Origin: Yaniella flava
GTDB lineage: Bacteria; Actinomycetota; Actinomycetes; Actinomycetales; Micrococcaceae
DNA: 64,000 nucleotides
Direction of reading: 5' to 3'
Assembly (NCBI RefSeq): GCF_039529295.1
Contig: NZ_BAAAMN010000016.1
Location: 97,835 to 161,834, forward strand
The position numbers and the translations under genes are program-made. Each line of letters starts with the position of its first letter. Position 1 is the first letter of the stretch. Below the pieces are notes generated by a model. It saw nothing but the letters and a program-made list of their open reading frames with translations. It searched no databases and was not told where the DNA came from. Positions 1 to 9,198 of the stretch are shown piece after piece.

Positions 1-2231
1 AGTAACAGCGCCCGGGCCGCATTTTCACGAAAATGCGCGGCGAACAGGGCCGATCCGCCGACGTGCTGTCGCAGTTGGTCGCGCAGGTCTTCGGGGTCGA
101 ACCAAAAGATATCGGCGGCCGCCGGTTCGGCATCGGTGGCGGGCACGCGTACGATGATCCCGTCGTCACCGGCCATCGCATTGGCATCGAACCCATAGGT
201 GGCTTTAACCCGCTCAGAGATGGCCAACGCCCAGGGTGCGTGCACACCCTTGCCAAACGGAGTGTGCAAAATGATGCGCCAGTCGCCGAGTTCATCGCGG
301 AATCGTTCCACGACGATCGTGGTGTCGGTGGGTAGATGTCCGGTCGCGTCGCGCTGCTCGGTCAGATAGTTCAGCAGATTGGTCCGGGCGTTGTCATCTA
401 AACCTGCGGCGCGCAACCGCTGGGCGATGTTGGGATCCGCCAGTGCTTCACGTCGAAATGCCCCGGTGGCGCGTCCCAGTTCGAGGGGTCGGCCGGGTTG
501 GTCGCCGCGCCAAAAGGGCAGACGTCCGGGGCGTCCAAATGCCGGGGTGACCAACACGCGGTCATGGGTGATGTCTTCGATTTGCCAGGTGGTTGCGCCC
601 AGGATGATCGTTTCGCCGACCCGAGATTCGTACACCATCTCTTCATCGAGTTCGCCCACGCGCTTGGCCGCATCGGATTCGGTAGCCAGATAGACCCCGA
701 AGAGCCCGCGGTCGGCAATGGTCCCTCCCGAGGTGACGGCCAACCGCTGGGCTCCGGGGCGGGACGTAATGGTGCCGGCTTCGCGGTCCCACACCACGCG
801 CGGCTTCAACTGGGCGAACTCATCCGAGACGTATTTGCCCGCCAGTAAATCCAGCACCGAAGCGTACACATCCATGGACAGCGTGGTAAACGGCGCGGCA
901 CGACGCACCACATCGAGCCACTTTTGGTCGACCAGCTCATCCATGGCCGCGGCCGCGATGGTGTGCTGCGCCAAGATATCCAACGGGTTGGCCGGGATCT
1001 CGATGGCCTCAATTTCGCCGGTCATCATGCGCTCGGTGACCACCGCAGCGTCGACAACATCGCCCCGGTGCAGCGGGAAGAACCAGCCGATGGACACCTC
1101 ACCCACTTGGTGTCCGGCACGCCCCACGCGCTGCAGACCCGCCGCGACCGTTGGTGCAGCTTGCAGATGGATCACCGCATCCACAACCCCCATGTCAATG
1201 CCTAATTCCAATGAAGACGTGGCTACCACGCACCGCAGCGTGCCCGATTTCAAGCCGTCTTCGACCTCGGCGCGGGCCGTGGCCGACATCGACCCGTGGT
1301 GGGTTCGCGCAAATTCTTGTTCCGCGTCCTCACCGTGCTCCCACAGTTCATTGAGCGATTCGGTGAGTCGTTCCGCCGAGCGTCTCGAATTCACAAACAC
1401 TATCATCGACCGATACTGCGCGGCGATCTCCATGATGCGCGCTTCCACGTGCGGCCACATCGACGTATTTTCTTCGGGTGAGGCTCCGGCATCCGGTTGG
1501 GTCATGTCGGTCACCGGCACCGAAACGGTGATGTCCCAACGTTTCTGTTCGGCCCCATCGACGACGCGGACCGGTTGGACCCCGCCCAGGTACCGTGCGA
1601 CTTCTTCAGCCGGGCGCACCGTCGCCGATATCCCAATGCGTTGCGCCGGCTGCTCCAACAGTGCATCCAACCGCTCCAACGACACCGCCAGGTGCGCGCC
1701 GCGTTTATTGCCGGCTAACGCATGAACCTCATCGACAATCACCGTTTCTACCCCGGCCAGCGTCTCACGAGCCTTTGACGTTAACATCAGATACAGCGAC
1801 TCGGGTGTGGTGATCAGAATTTCTGGGGGATCGGTGATGAGCCGACGACGATCCCGCGCCGAAGTATCTCCGGAACGCACGCCGGTGCGAATCTCTGGCA
1901 CCTCGAGCCCCTGGGCCTGAGCCATTTGTGTAATGCCGACCAACGGGGCCGTGAGGTTTCGTTCAACATCGACCCCCAACGCCTTTAACGGGGAAATGTA
2001 GAGCACCTTGGTGCGGTGCTTACCCTCGGTCGGGGTGGTAATCAGCCGGTCGATGGCAGACAAGAAGGCCGCCAGCGTTTTCCCCGACCCCGTCGGAGCA
2101 ATCACTAATGCATGCTCCCCGGAGCTAATCGTCTCCCAGGCACCCAACTGGGCTCTGGTCGGCGCATCAAAAGACCGCTCAAACCAAGAGCGTGTGGCAT
2201 CAGAAAACGCTGCCGGCACCGAATCTGTCAT
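1..2231 (-). CDS. lhr: Lhr-type ATP-dependent DNA helicase, C-terminus beyond window
   Basis: A superfamily 2 helicase of the Lhr (large helicase-related) family, which acts in DNA repair. The reverse-strand reading frame is open from ATG at 2231 to the window edge, giving about 743 residues. Walker A is APTGSGKT at residues 45-52 and the Walker B/motif II box is DEVH at 167-170. Later motifs include the SATVRP motif and the GRAGHQVG motif VI, typical of Lhr. Actinobacterial Lhr proteins usually exceed 1,400 residues, so roughly half is missing here. The start has no Shine-Dalgarno but has TAGTCT (2238-2243) six bases upstream, which suggests a leaderless transcript. That box overlaps the last codons of rlmH, 9 nt upstream on the same strand. 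Confidence 0.93.
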   Translation of the reverse strand, partial: MTDSVPAAFSDATRSWFERSFDAPTRAQLGAWETISSGEHALVIAPTGSGKTLAAFLSAIDRLITTPTEGKHRTKVLYISPLKALGVDVERNLTAPLVGITQMAQAQGLEVPEIRTGVRSGDTSARDRRRLITDPPEILITTPESLYLMLTSKARETLAGVETVIVDEVHALAGNKRGAHLAVSLERLDALLEQPAQRIGISATVRPAEEVARYLGGVQPVRVVDGAEQKRWDITVSVPVTDMTQPDAGASPEENTSMWPHVEARIMEIAAQYRSMIVFVNSRRSAERLTESLNELWEHGEDAEQEFARTHHGSMSATARAEVEDGLKSGTLRCVVATSSLELGIDMGVVDAVIHLQAAPTVAAGLQRVGRAGHQVGEVSIGWFFPLHRGDVVDAAVVTERMMTGEIEAIEIPANPLDILAQHTIAAAAMDELVDQKWLDVVRRAAPFTTLSMDVYASVLDLLAGKYVSDEFAQLKPRVVWDREAGTITSRPGAQRLAVTSGGTIADRGLFGVYLATESDAAKRVGELDEEMVYESRVGETIILGATTWQIEDITHDRVLVTPAFGRPGRLPFWRGDQPGRPLELGRATGAFRREALADPNIAQRLRAAGLDDNARTNLLNYLTEQRDATGHLPTDTTIVVERFRDELGDWRIILHTPFGKGVHAPWALAISERVKATYGFDANAMAGDDGIIVRVPATDAEPAAADIFWFDPEDLRDQLRQHVGGSALFAAHFRENAARALL

Positions 2232-2240
2232 GGCACCAGA

Positions 2241-2699
2241 CTACTGGTGGTGATACGGCCTACCGGCGGAAATCTCCTGCGCGCGATAAATCTGCTCGGT
2301 TACCATCAACCGCACCAGCTGATGCGGAAACACGAGATTCGACAGCGACCACACCGTATCGGCCCGCGCTCGCAGCTCATCATTGACACCGTAGGCACCA
2401 CCGATCACCAACACCACACTGCGCGAAGTATCAAAAAGCTGTTGCAGGTGCTCCGCCAGCTGCGGAGAACGGAAATTTGTGCCCCGTTCGTCCAACAGCA
2501 TCACGTGGTCTTGTGCACGAACTTGCTTCAGAATCGCAGCAGACTCTTCATCACGAGACCGTTGTTCGCCGGCGGTGGTGTGTGGCACCAGCTTGAACTC
2601 GATGTCGTAGGGTTTTTTCAGTCGCTTGGCAAAACGTTCGATGCCATCTGCGACCCACGCTTCGTGTCGCTTGCCCACTGTGATGATGCGTATCGTCAC
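2241..2699 (-). CDS. rlmH: 23S rRNA (pseudouridine-1915-N3)-methyltransferase RlmH
   Basis: A 152-residue SPOUT-class, SAM-dependent methyltransferase of the RlmH (YbeA) family, which modifies pseudouridine 1915 in helix 69 of 23S rRNA. The family length is about 155 residues. Visible hallmarks are LLDERG, the glycine-rich VIGGAYGV SAM-binding loop, and the C-terminal LSNLVFPHQLVRLM...GRPYHH block that closes the trefoil knot. The start is GTG, chosen because GGGAG lies 6 nt upstream and translation begins with the family-typical TIRIITVGK. The lhr gene follows on the same strand after 9 nt. Confidence 0.95.
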   Translation of the reverse strand: MTIRIITVGKRHEAWVADGIERFAKRLKKPYDIEFKLVPHTTAGEQRSRDEESAAILKQVRAQDHVMLLDERGTNFRSPQLAEHLQQLFDTSRSVVLVIGGAYGVNDELRARADTVWSLSNLVFPHQLVRLMVTEQIYRAQEISAGRPYHHQ

Positions 2700-2828
2700 G
2701 CGCTACTCCCACTGCTCGATGTTTGCGCCAGGTGTCATGTGCCATTCCAGTGTAGAGGTCGCCGCGCGATCGGGTGCGCGGAGTTGTTAGAGTATCTGAC
2801 GTGAACCCGACCACAATCACGCGGGGAG

Positions 2829-2836
2829 TGTATACA
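2829..2836. promoter_or_regulatory. TGTATACA palindrome, putative GntR operator 1
   Basis: A perfect 8-bp palindrome upstream of the GntR gene. The same word recurs at 2892-2899, 63 bp downstream (about six helical turns), and at the centre of the palindrome before prpE. FadR-subfamily GntR regulators commonly bind such short inverted repeats. The assignment is an inference. Confidence 0.5.
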
Positions 2837-2891
2837 GGATCGCGATGATTGTGCCCCAGATGTTAGGTGGCTGGCCAACGACTCGGCTCTA

Positions 2892-2899
2892 TGTATACA
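2892..2899. promoter_or_regulatory. TGTATACA palindrome overlapping the prp promoter, putative GntR operator 2
   Basis: A second TGTATACA. It overlaps the probable -10 box TACACT (2896-2901), which sits exactly six bases before the ATG at 2908. A bound repressor here would block RNA polymerase directly, consistent with autoregulation of the GntR-prpDBC operon. Confidence 0.55.
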
Positions 2900-2907
2900 C
2901 TGAGGGT

Positions 2908-3561
2908 ATGCGTGCCAGTGAACGAGCCTACGAAGCACTGCGCCGGGACATCCTGAATTGGGATCTGCCACCCGGCTCGGTGCTTGCCGAGGTTGACCTC
3001 TCAGAGCGTCTCGGGGTGTCCCGCACCCCGGTGCGTGAAGCCGTGGCGAAATTGGTCGCCGATGGTCTGGCCGATGCACAGCGGGGGCGGGGGACCGTCG
3101 TCTCTGATGTATCGTTGGACGATCTGGCCGATATGTTCGTGCTGCGCAGAGTACTCGAAACCGAATCAGCCCGATTGGCCGCAACCAGTGACCATGCTGC
3201 GAAGTTTGGCCCACTGGCCCAGAAATTCCACGCCGTCACCGAAAACGCCCAGATTCTTGAAGACCCCGGACCGTACTACCAGCTGATTAACACCATGGAC
3301 GAACTCATCGACTCCGCGGCCGGTAACAGCTATTTGTCCACGGCACTTTCAAATTTGCGCGTGCACCTGGCGCGCGTCCGCAGAATGGCCAAAGATAATC
3401 CCACCCGTCTCGCCGCCTCCGCGGTAGAGCATTCCAAGATTGCCGAGGCAATCGCCAAAAAAGACCCACTGTTAGCCAGTGCAGCGACGACCATGCACCT
3501 GCAGGCGTCGCTGGATCACATTCTCACCCATGCAGAAACTCCGAAGGGACGTCATGATTAA
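2908..3561 (+). CDS. GntR-family (FadR/FCD) transcriptional regulator of the methylcitrate operon
   Basis: A 217-residue regulator. Residues 1-70 form the GntR winged helix (AYEALRRDILNWDLPPGSVL, then the recognition-helix signature LGVSRTPVREAVAKL). Residues 80-215 are helical and FCD-like, the effector-binding domain of the FadR subfamily. The frame extends upstream to 2845, but ATG 2908 matches where the family begins and has TACACT six bases before it, suggesting leaderless translation. It overlaps prpD by 8 nt and is first in the operon. It probably senses a propionate-derived metabolite; the ligand is inferred only from context. Confidence 0.88.
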   Translation: MRASERAYEALRRDILNWDLPPGSVLAEVDLSERLGVSRTPVREAVAKLVADGLADAQRGRGTVVSDVSLDDLADMFVLRRVLETESARLAATSDHAAKFGPLAQKFHAVTENAQILEDPGPYYQLINTMDELIDSAAGNSYLSTALSNLRVHLARVRRMAKDNPTRLAASAVEHSKIAEAIAKKDPLLASAATTMHLQASLDHILTHAETPKGRHD

Positions 3562-5071
3562 CCACGAAGTACGCGTCTACCCATCCGCGCAGCATCTTCC
3601 GCACGAAGACCAGCTGGCGTACAAGATCGCTCAGGTCGCCGCTGACGAGGTCGCAGTGACTGACGAAGTCAAAGACATGATCATCAACCGCATCATCGAT
3701 AACGCTTCGGTTGCCGTTGCCTCGTTGAATCGTGCCCCTATTGTGTCGGCGCGCGCACAGGCATCCACGCACGCACCATCCACCGGCGGGTCCGGATCTT
3801 CCGTGTTCGGTGTTGACGAGAAAGTCTCCCCGGAATGGGCCGCTTGGGCCAACGGTGTGGCCGTTCGTGAACTCGACTACCACGACACCTTCTTGGCCGC
3901 GGACTACTCGCACCCCGGAGACAACATTCCGGCCATCTTGGCCGCAGCCGAGCACGCCGGCAAATCGGGTCACGAGTTGATTCGCGGTATTGCTACCGGA
4001 TACGAAATCCAGGTCAACCTCGTCAAAGCGATCTGCTTGCACGAGCACAAGATCGACCACATTGCCCACTTGGGCCCGTCAGCCGCAGCCGGTCTCGGCA
4101 CGCTGCTGGGCGCCGATACCGAAACGATCTTCCAGGCCGTTGGCCAGGCCCTGCATACCTCCACCGCCACCCGTCAGTCTCGCAAGGGCGAAATCTCCAC
4201 CTGGAAAGCACACGCGCCAGCATTCGCCGGCAAGATGGCCGTTGAATCCATCGACCGTGCACTGCGCGGCCAGACCTCACCCGTCCCAATTTATGAAGGT
4301 GAAGACGGCGTCATCGCCTGGATGCTGGATGGCCCAGAAGCCAATTACACCGTGCCGCTGCCCGAGGAAGGCGAAGCCAAACGCGCCATTCTGGACACCT
4401 ACACCAAGGAACACTCGGCCGAATACCAAGCACAAGCTTGGATCGATCTGGCTCGTAAGCTCAACCAAGAGCACCCAGAAGCCACCGACCCGGCCAATGT
4501 TGAATCCATCCTGATCAAGACGTCGCACCACACCCACTACGTGATCGGTACCGGCGCCAACGACCCAGAAAAGATGGATCCAACCGCTTCACGCGAAACC
4601 CTGGACCACTCGATCATGTACATCTTTGCCGTCGCACTGCAGGACGGCGCATGGCACCACGTCGACTCATACGCTCCAGAGCGCGCACAGCGTAAAGACA
4701 CCGTCGAACTGTGGCACAAGGTCTCAACCGTCGAAGATCCAGAATGGACCCGCCGCTACCACTCGCTGGACCTCAACGAGAAGGCATTTGGCGGTTCGGT
4801 GGAGATCACTATGAAAGACGGCACCGTCATTACCGACGACATCGCCGTCGCCGACGCCCATCCGCTCGGTGCTCGCCCATTCGAGCGCGAACAGTACATC
4901 AACAAATTCCGCATGCTTGCCGAAGGCATCGTTGAAGAAGCCGAAATCACGCGCTTCCTGGACGCCGTCGAGCGCCTGGATGACCTCAAAGCTGGTGAAC
5001 TCGACCAGCTCAACGTGGTCGCCAAGCCCGGTTACATCAACGCGGCCGAGGCACCGAAAGGACTCTTCTAA
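3554..5071 (+). CDS. prpD: 2-methylcitrate dehydratase (MmgE/PrpD family)
   Basis: A 505-residue MmgE/PrpD-family protein that dehydrates 2-methylcitrate to 2-methyl-cis-aconitate in the methylcitrate cycle of propionyl-CoA oxidation. The length and the blocks ending in ...ATGYEIQVNL, HIAHLGPSAAAGLG and ATRQSRKGEISTWKAHAPAFAGKMAV match the PrpD subfamily. The open frame begins at 3479, but ATG 3554 is preferred: GAAGGGA lies just upstream, and this ATG overlaps the regulator's stop (8 nt), indicating translational coupling. It is followed by prpB with a TAATG one-base overlap. Confidence 0.94.
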   Translation: MINHEVRVYPSAQHLPHEDQLAYKIAQVAADEVAVTDEVKDMIINRIIDNASVAVASLNRAPIVSARAQASTHAPSTGGSGSSVFGVDEKVSPEWAAWANGVAVRELDYHDTFLAADYSHPGDNIPAILAAAEHAGKSGHELIRGIATGYEIQVNLVKAICLHEHKIDHIAHLGPSAAAGLGTLLGADTETIFQAVGQALHTSTATRQSRKGEISTWKAHAPAFAGKMAVESIDRALRGQTSPVPIYEGEDGVIAWMLDGPEANYTVPLPEEGEAKRAILDTYTKEHSAEYQAQAWIDLARKLNQEHPEATDPANVESILIKTSHHTHYVIGTGANDPEKMDPTASRETLDHSIMYIFAVALQDGAWHHVDSYAPERAQRKDTVELWHKVSTVEDPEWTRRYHSLDLNEKAFGGSVEITMKDGTVITDDIAVADAHPLGARPFEREQYINKFRMLAEGIVEEAEITRFLDAVERLDDLKAGELDQLNVVAKPGYINAAEAPKGLF

Positions 5072-6000
5072 TGCTGTATTCGAAAGTCAGTCCCGCCGAA
5101 AAACGTGTCGCCCTGCGCAAGATGCTCACCGCCGGAGCTGCCCGCCAGTTCCCGGGTGCATTCAACCCGCTGTCTGCACGACTCATCGAAGAGAAAAATT
5201 TCGATGGCGTCTACATCTCGGGTGCGGTGCTCGCCAATGATCTGGGCCTGCCCGACATCGGTCTGACCACACTGCCTGAGGTCGCCAATCGTGCCGGACA
5301 GATTGCCCGGATGACGGATCTGCCCGCCTTGGTCGATGCCGATACCGGTTTCGGTGAACCCATGAACCTGGCACGCACCATCCAGGAACTCGAGCACGCT
5401 GGCCTGGCCGGTATGCACATCGAGGATCAGGTATTGCCCAAGCGCTGTGGCCACCTGGACGGCAAAACCGTCGTCGATACGTCGACGATGACCCAGCGGA
5501 TCGCCGCAGCTGCCGATGCCCGCATCGATGACAACTTCCTCATCATGGCGCGCACCGACATCCGCGGTATTGACGGCATGAGCGCCGCGGTGGACCGTGT
5601 CAAAGCGATGGTGGACGCCGGCGCAGATGCGATCTTTCCGGAGGCAATGAAGGATCTCTCCGAATTCGAGACGATCACCAATGCCGTCGACGTGCCCGTC
5701 CTGGCGAACATGACAGAGTTTGGCAAGTCCGAACTGTTCACACGTCAGCAACTGGCTGATGCCGGTGTGGCCATGGTGATCTACCCGGTTACGCTATTGC
5801 GTAGCGCAATGGGGGCCGCCGAACGGGTTTTGGATACTATTAACGCTGACGGTACACAAAATGCCTCCGTAGACCAGATGTTGACCCGGTCTCGCCTCTA
5901 CGAGCTCGTAGAATACGAAGACTACAACGCGTTTGACTCGGGTATTTTCAATTTCGAAGTACCCGGTCTGGATATCGAAGCCAACGCCGAAACCCTCTGA
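5071..6000 (+). CDS. prpB: Methylisocitrate lyase
   Basis: A 309-residue isocitrate lyase/PEP mutase superfamily enzyme that cleaves 2-methylisocitrate to pyruvate and succinate. It shows the metal-binding DADTGFG (residues 89-95), the conserved HIEDQVLPKRCGH segment with the catalytic cysteine loop (KRCGH 124-128), and the ARTDIRG strand. The length is typical of PrpB. Its ATG shares a base with the prpD stop codon, and prpC follows 11 nt later, so the three enzymes form one translationally coupled unit. Confidence 0.96.
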   Translation: MLYSKVSPAEKRVALRKMLTAGAARQFPGAFNPLSARLIEEKNFDGVYISGAVLANDLGLPDIGLTTLPEVANRAGQIARMTDLPALVDADTGFGEPMNLARTIQELEHAGLAGMHIEDQVLPKRCGHLDGKTVVDTSTMTQRIAAAADARIDDNFLIMARTDIRGIDGMSAAVDRVKAMVDAGADAIFPEAMKDLSEFETITNAVDVPVLANMTEFGKSELFTRQQLADAGVAMVIYPVTLLRSAMGAAERVLDTINADGTQNASVDQMLTRSRLYELVEYEDYNAFDSGIFNFEVPGLDIEANAETL

Positions 6001-6011
6001 TTGGAGAATGT

Positions 6012-7145
6012 ATGTCCGAAGAGATTAGAAAAGGCCTAGTCGGTGTTGTCGCCGATTCCACCGCCATCTCAAAAGTCAATCCTGACACAAACTCGCTGCT
6101 CTACCGCGGTTACCCGGTCCAGGACCTGGCTACCCACAAATCGTTTGAAGAAGTTGCGATGTTGATGTGGCACGGCGAACTGCCATCCGAGGCCGAACTC
6201 GACGAGTTCATCAAGCTGGAACGCGCTAACCGCGCCCTGGACCCGGCCGTCAAAGAAGCCATCGACCTGTTGCCCAAAGACGCCCACCCGATGGACGTCT
6301 CACGCACTGCAGTTTCCGTCATCGGTGCACGCCACGACGATGCCGAAAATGACGACCCATCGGTTGAACTGCGCAAAGCCAAAGAACTCTTTGCCGCCTT
6401 TCCCGCGGTCGTGGCCTACGACCAGCGCCGTCGCCGCGGACTCGACGTCGTAGAACCACGCGATGACCTGGATTACTCACAGAACTTTTTGTGGATGACC
6501 TTCGGCGAAGAATACGCGCCAGAAGTCGTCGACGCCTTCCGCGTGTCGATGGTGCTCTACGCCGAGCACTCCTTCAACGCTTCGACGTTCACCGCACGTG
6601 TCATCACCTCGACGCAGTCGGACCTGCACTCGGCCGTCACCGGGGCAATCGGTGCGTTGAAAGGGTCGCTGCACGGCGGTGCCAATGAAGCCGTCATGCA
6701 CACCTTCAACGAGATCGGTATCGACAAAAACGAATCTCGCGACGAAGCCGCGACCCGCTCCAAGGCATGGATGGAAGCCGCACTGGCCGAGAAGAAAAAG
6801 ATCATGGGCTTCGGTCACCGCGTCTACAAGAACGGTGACTCTCGCGTGCCATCGATGAAGGAAGCGCTCGACAGGATGATCGAGTACTACGGTCGTCACG
6901 AAATGCTGGGCCTGTACGATGGTTTGGAGAAAGCCATGGCCGAGGCAAAAGACATTCAGCCGAACCTGGACTACCCGGCCGGCCCGACCTATCACCTGAT
7001 GGGCTTCGACACCGACATGTTCACCCCGCTATTCATTGCGTCACGCATTACGGGTTGGACCGCGCACATCATCGAACAGCGCGCCGACAACGCCTTGATT
7101 CGTCCACTGTCCGCCTACCACGGACCAGATCAGCGCTCGTTCTAA
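6012..7145 (+). CDS. prpC: 2-methylcitrate synthase (citrate synthase family)
   Basis: A 377-residue citrate-synthase fold protein that condenses propionyl-CoA with oxaloacetate. It has the short type II length of bacterial 2-methylcitrate synthases, the LLYRGYPVQDLA N-terminal block, the LHGGANEAV histidine motif, and the IMGFGHRVYKNGDSR motif carrying the second catalytic histidine. The aspartate region and the C-terminal R-P-LSAYHGP end are present. GGAG lies upstream of the ATG. A strong terminator follows. Citrate synthase activity as a side function cannot be excluded. Confidence 0.94.
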   Translation: MSEEIRKGLVGVVADSTAISKVNPDTNSLLYRGYPVQDLATHKSFEEVAMLMWHGELPSEAELDEFIKLERANRALDPAVKEAIDLLPKDAHPMDVSRTAVSVIGARHDDAENDDPSVELRKAKELFAAFPAVVAYDQRRRRGLDVVEPRDDLDYSQNFLWMTFGEEYAPEVVDAFRVSMVLYAEHSFNASTFTARVITSTQSDLHSAVTGAIGALKGSLHGGANEAVMHTFNEIGIDKNESRDEAATRSKAWMEAALAEKKKIMGFGHRVYKNGDSRVPSMKEALDRMIEYYGRHEMLGLYDGLEKAMAEAKDIQPNLDYPAGPTYHLMGFDTDMFTPLFIASRITGWTAHIIEQRADNALIRPLSAYHGPDQRSF

Positions 7146-7155
7146 CCGAGAACTC

Positions 7156-7193
7156 AAAAATGACCGCGGACCACGAGGTTCGCGGTCATTTTT
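7156..7193 (+). terminator. Rho-independent terminator after prpC
   Basis: A 13-bp perfect stem (AAAAATGACCGCG / CGCGGTCATTTTT) with a 12-nt loop and a terminal T-run, 10 nt after the prpC stop. The A/T-flanked stem could also work on the other strand. Confidence 0.9.
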
Positions 7194-7222
7194 GGCTGCG
7201 CTCACCGTGATATGTTGAGAAT

Positions 7223-8332
7223 GTGCGACGCATCTCCATCACCACGCTCAGCCTTGCGGGATTGCTGTTGTCAGGCTGCTCAGCCTTACATGGTGCCGGC
7301 GCACAAGCATGCCCAGCCCCGCAGGAACCAGACTCTAACGCCATCATGGACGTGCGCCCACCGTCGTTGGACGAGATCTTGCACCCGGATTCGCTGCAGC
7401 TGTCGCAGGACGGTACGCAACTTGCCGCGATGCACGGCAACCAAATACTGATCTGGGACGCAGCCGAGGGCGGTTCACCCAGTGACAGCATCGGCGAGGC
7501 GACACATCCCACTGGTTCTGGGCCGCTGGCGGTCACACCTGATTTCTCACAGTTTGCTCATCAAAGTGCCGACGATGCTGTCGCGGTTGTTTCTCCCGAC
7601 GGTGAGGAACAGACTATCCAGCTCGAGCAGCGGCACGACAACGAAGAGGTCACGCAGCTGGAAATCAGTCCTGACGGAGAGCAATTAGCAGTGCGTGGCA
7701 GCTCCGGAACCATCGCCATCTTCTCCATGGCAGACCAAGAACTCGAGACGACGCTGCCAGCTTGTGGCGACTCTGGCGGCGAGATGTCCTTCAGCCCAGA
7801 CTCATCGAAACTCTTTGCCGCGAGTCGTCACAAGGCCACTACCGTATGGGATCTGGCAACCGAAGAAACCGTGCTGGAACTGCAATCCGATGACGTGTAC
7901 TACACACACGGTGCCTGGAGTCATGACGGCTCCCGTCTGGCGATCAGCGCAACCTCGTTCGGTCACGGGCCCGAGGACCACTGGAATCTGACGTTGATGG
8001 ACACCACAGACTGGGAAATGATTCGTACCTATCCAGAACTGTCGCCAGTTGCCACGACCTTTTTTCCTGACGACGACGAACTTCTGGTCGCCAACGGATC
8101 GACATCAATCCAACGCTGGGAGATCGGAGCCATTCCGGATGAACTGGAGACCGGGGTGGTTAACTATCAGGCGCAACTCTCGCCAGGCGGTACTCTCGCG
8201 TATCTTGCGGACCGAGAAACGCTAAACCGGTTTGACCTCGAGTCGGGTGAGACAGACGTTACGTACGATATCCCAGAGTTTGACTGCTCCGAGATTGCCG
8301 GAGCAGATATGTTTGACGAGTGCTCCGAGTAG
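7223..8332 (+). CDS. Beta-propeller (WD40-like) lipoprotein
   Basis: A 369-residue predicted secreted lipoprotein of unknown function. The N-terminus is a short signal peptide ending in the lipobox LLLSGC (Cys19). The rest contains recurring repeats of the form 'SPDGEQLAVRGSSGTIAIF' and 'FSPDSSKLFAASRHKATTVWDL', as in WD40/YVTN propeller blades; about six or seven blades would fit. The start is GTG 7223, with TATGTT (7211-7216) six bases upstream and no Shine-Dalgarno, so it is probably leaderless. A shared terminator separates it from the convergent tRNA-Ser. Confidence 0.75.
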   Translation: MRRISITTLSLAGLLLSGCSALHGAGAQACPAPQEPDSNAIMDVRPPSLDEILHPDSLQLSQDGTQLAAMHGNQILIWDAAEGGSPSDSIGEATHPTGSGPLAVTPDFSQFAHQSADDAVAVVSPDGEEQTIQLEQRHDNEEVTQLEISPDGEQLAVRGSSGTIAIFSMADQELETTLPACGDSGGEMSFSPDSSKLFAASRHKATTVWDLATEETVLELQSDDVYYTHGAWSHDGSRLAISATSFGHGPEDHWNLTLMDTTDWEMIRTYPELSPVATTFFPDDDELLVANGSTSIQRWEIGAIPDELETGVVNYQAQLSPGGTLAYLADRETLNRFDLESGETDVTYDIPEFDCSEIAGADMFDECSE

Positions 8333-8345
8333 TTCTGGATATGCA

Positions 8346-8378
8346 GAAAGCTCCCACATCATTGACGTAGGAGCTTTC
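8346..8378. terminator. Bidirectional terminator between lipoprotein gene and tRNA-Ser
   Basis: A perfect 9-bp inverted repeat (GAAAGCTCC / GGAGCTTTC) with a 15-nt loop lies between the convergent lipoprotein gene and the minus-strand tRNA. Confidence 0.7.
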
Positions 8379-8385
8379 TCGTCAG

Positions 8386-8473
8386 CGGTAGCGGAGGGAT
8401 TTGAACCCTCGGTACGGGGTTGCCGTACAAAGCATTTCGAGTGCTTCACCTTCGGCCGCTCGGACACGCTACC
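8386..8473 (-). tRNA. tRNA-Ser (anticodon CGA)
   Basis: An 88-nt class II tRNA on the minus strand. The acceptor stem is GGTAGCG/CGCTACC with discriminator G. It has the D-arm CCGAGCGGCC, the anticodon stem-loop AAGCA-CTCGAAA-TGCTT (anticodon CGA, reading UCG), a long variable arm and a GGTTCAAATCC T-arm. CCA is not encoded. Confidence 0.96.
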
Positions 8474-8662
8474 GTGTGTTTACACCCGAGTCACTATACC
8501 CGATGTGGTGTCCAACCCCAAAACCGTCTACAAGCAGTTGGTCAATACCCAACGGGGAATTGCACGAAATTTCATAATGAGGTGTTCCGCTGTTTGTTCT
8601 TGTGGCCTATGTTGTGATGTGCATATTGAGTGGTTGACAAGAGGAGTTTCGAAGGTTTCAGC

Positions 8663-9195
8663 ATGGATTTTGGTTCGTTGGCAGATTGGGTTGGAGCCAT
8701 TGGCGGCTTTCTCGCGGCATTCGCTGCGGTGGTAGCTTGGCGGGTCAACCGTCGCATGTTGACGGTGGAGCAGCAGCGTGACGAGCAGCAGGAGGCCCGT
8801 CAACGCTACGAGAACTATATTGAAAAGCGGGAACAAGCCGGGTTGGTTTTCTCACTGGGGCTAAACTGCCCGAGCGTGATAATGATGAAAGCTGGGCGAT
8901 ATACCTCTTTAACGGTTCCGCAAAACCGGTCTACAACGTCCGTGTCGAAAGTAGACGCTTGGATGACTCGAGAGCGAACTATCCGTTAGAAATTGGTGCG
9001 TTACCGCCGGGGCGCTGGGTCGTGCCCAGCCATCCGAAGTTCCACTGGAGCTCATTGGTCGATTTGAGTTTAACTCCCGAACCCGTGAACTTTCTGGTCA
9101 AAGGTAAAGCACGGGGCATGATCACATCGATGACGTTCAAAGATGCCGCAGGCGAGCAATGGCACCTCGATAGCGGAACGACCATCAGCGAGTAA
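8663..9195 (+). pseudogene. Single-pass membrane protein gene interrupted by a one-base frameshift
   Basis: Two reading frames join into one protein of about 177 residues. The first runs from ATG 8663 (GAAGG 7 nt upstream) with a membrane helix (LADWVGAIGGFLAAFAAVVAW) and a charged, probably coiled-coil segment (VEQQRDEQQEARQRYENYIEKREQ). After the run of four Gs at 8857-8860, convincing sequence continues in the -1 frame (AKLPERDNDESWAIYLFNG...) to the stop at 9195. One missing G would explain it. It may be a sequencing error or a true lesion. The architecture is common in small actinobacterial proteins of unknown function; no function is assigned. Confidence 0.65.
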
Positions 9196-9198
9196 GGA

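Noticed and set aside
718..1725. 335-codon plus-strand open frame
   Set aside because: It is antisense to a strongly conserved helicase frame, has low-complexity Ser/Arg/Thr composition and no recognisable domain.
6012..7145. prpC considered as the housekeeping citrate synthase
   Set aside because: The short length and operon with prpD and prpB fit methylcitrate synthase. Dual activity remains possible.
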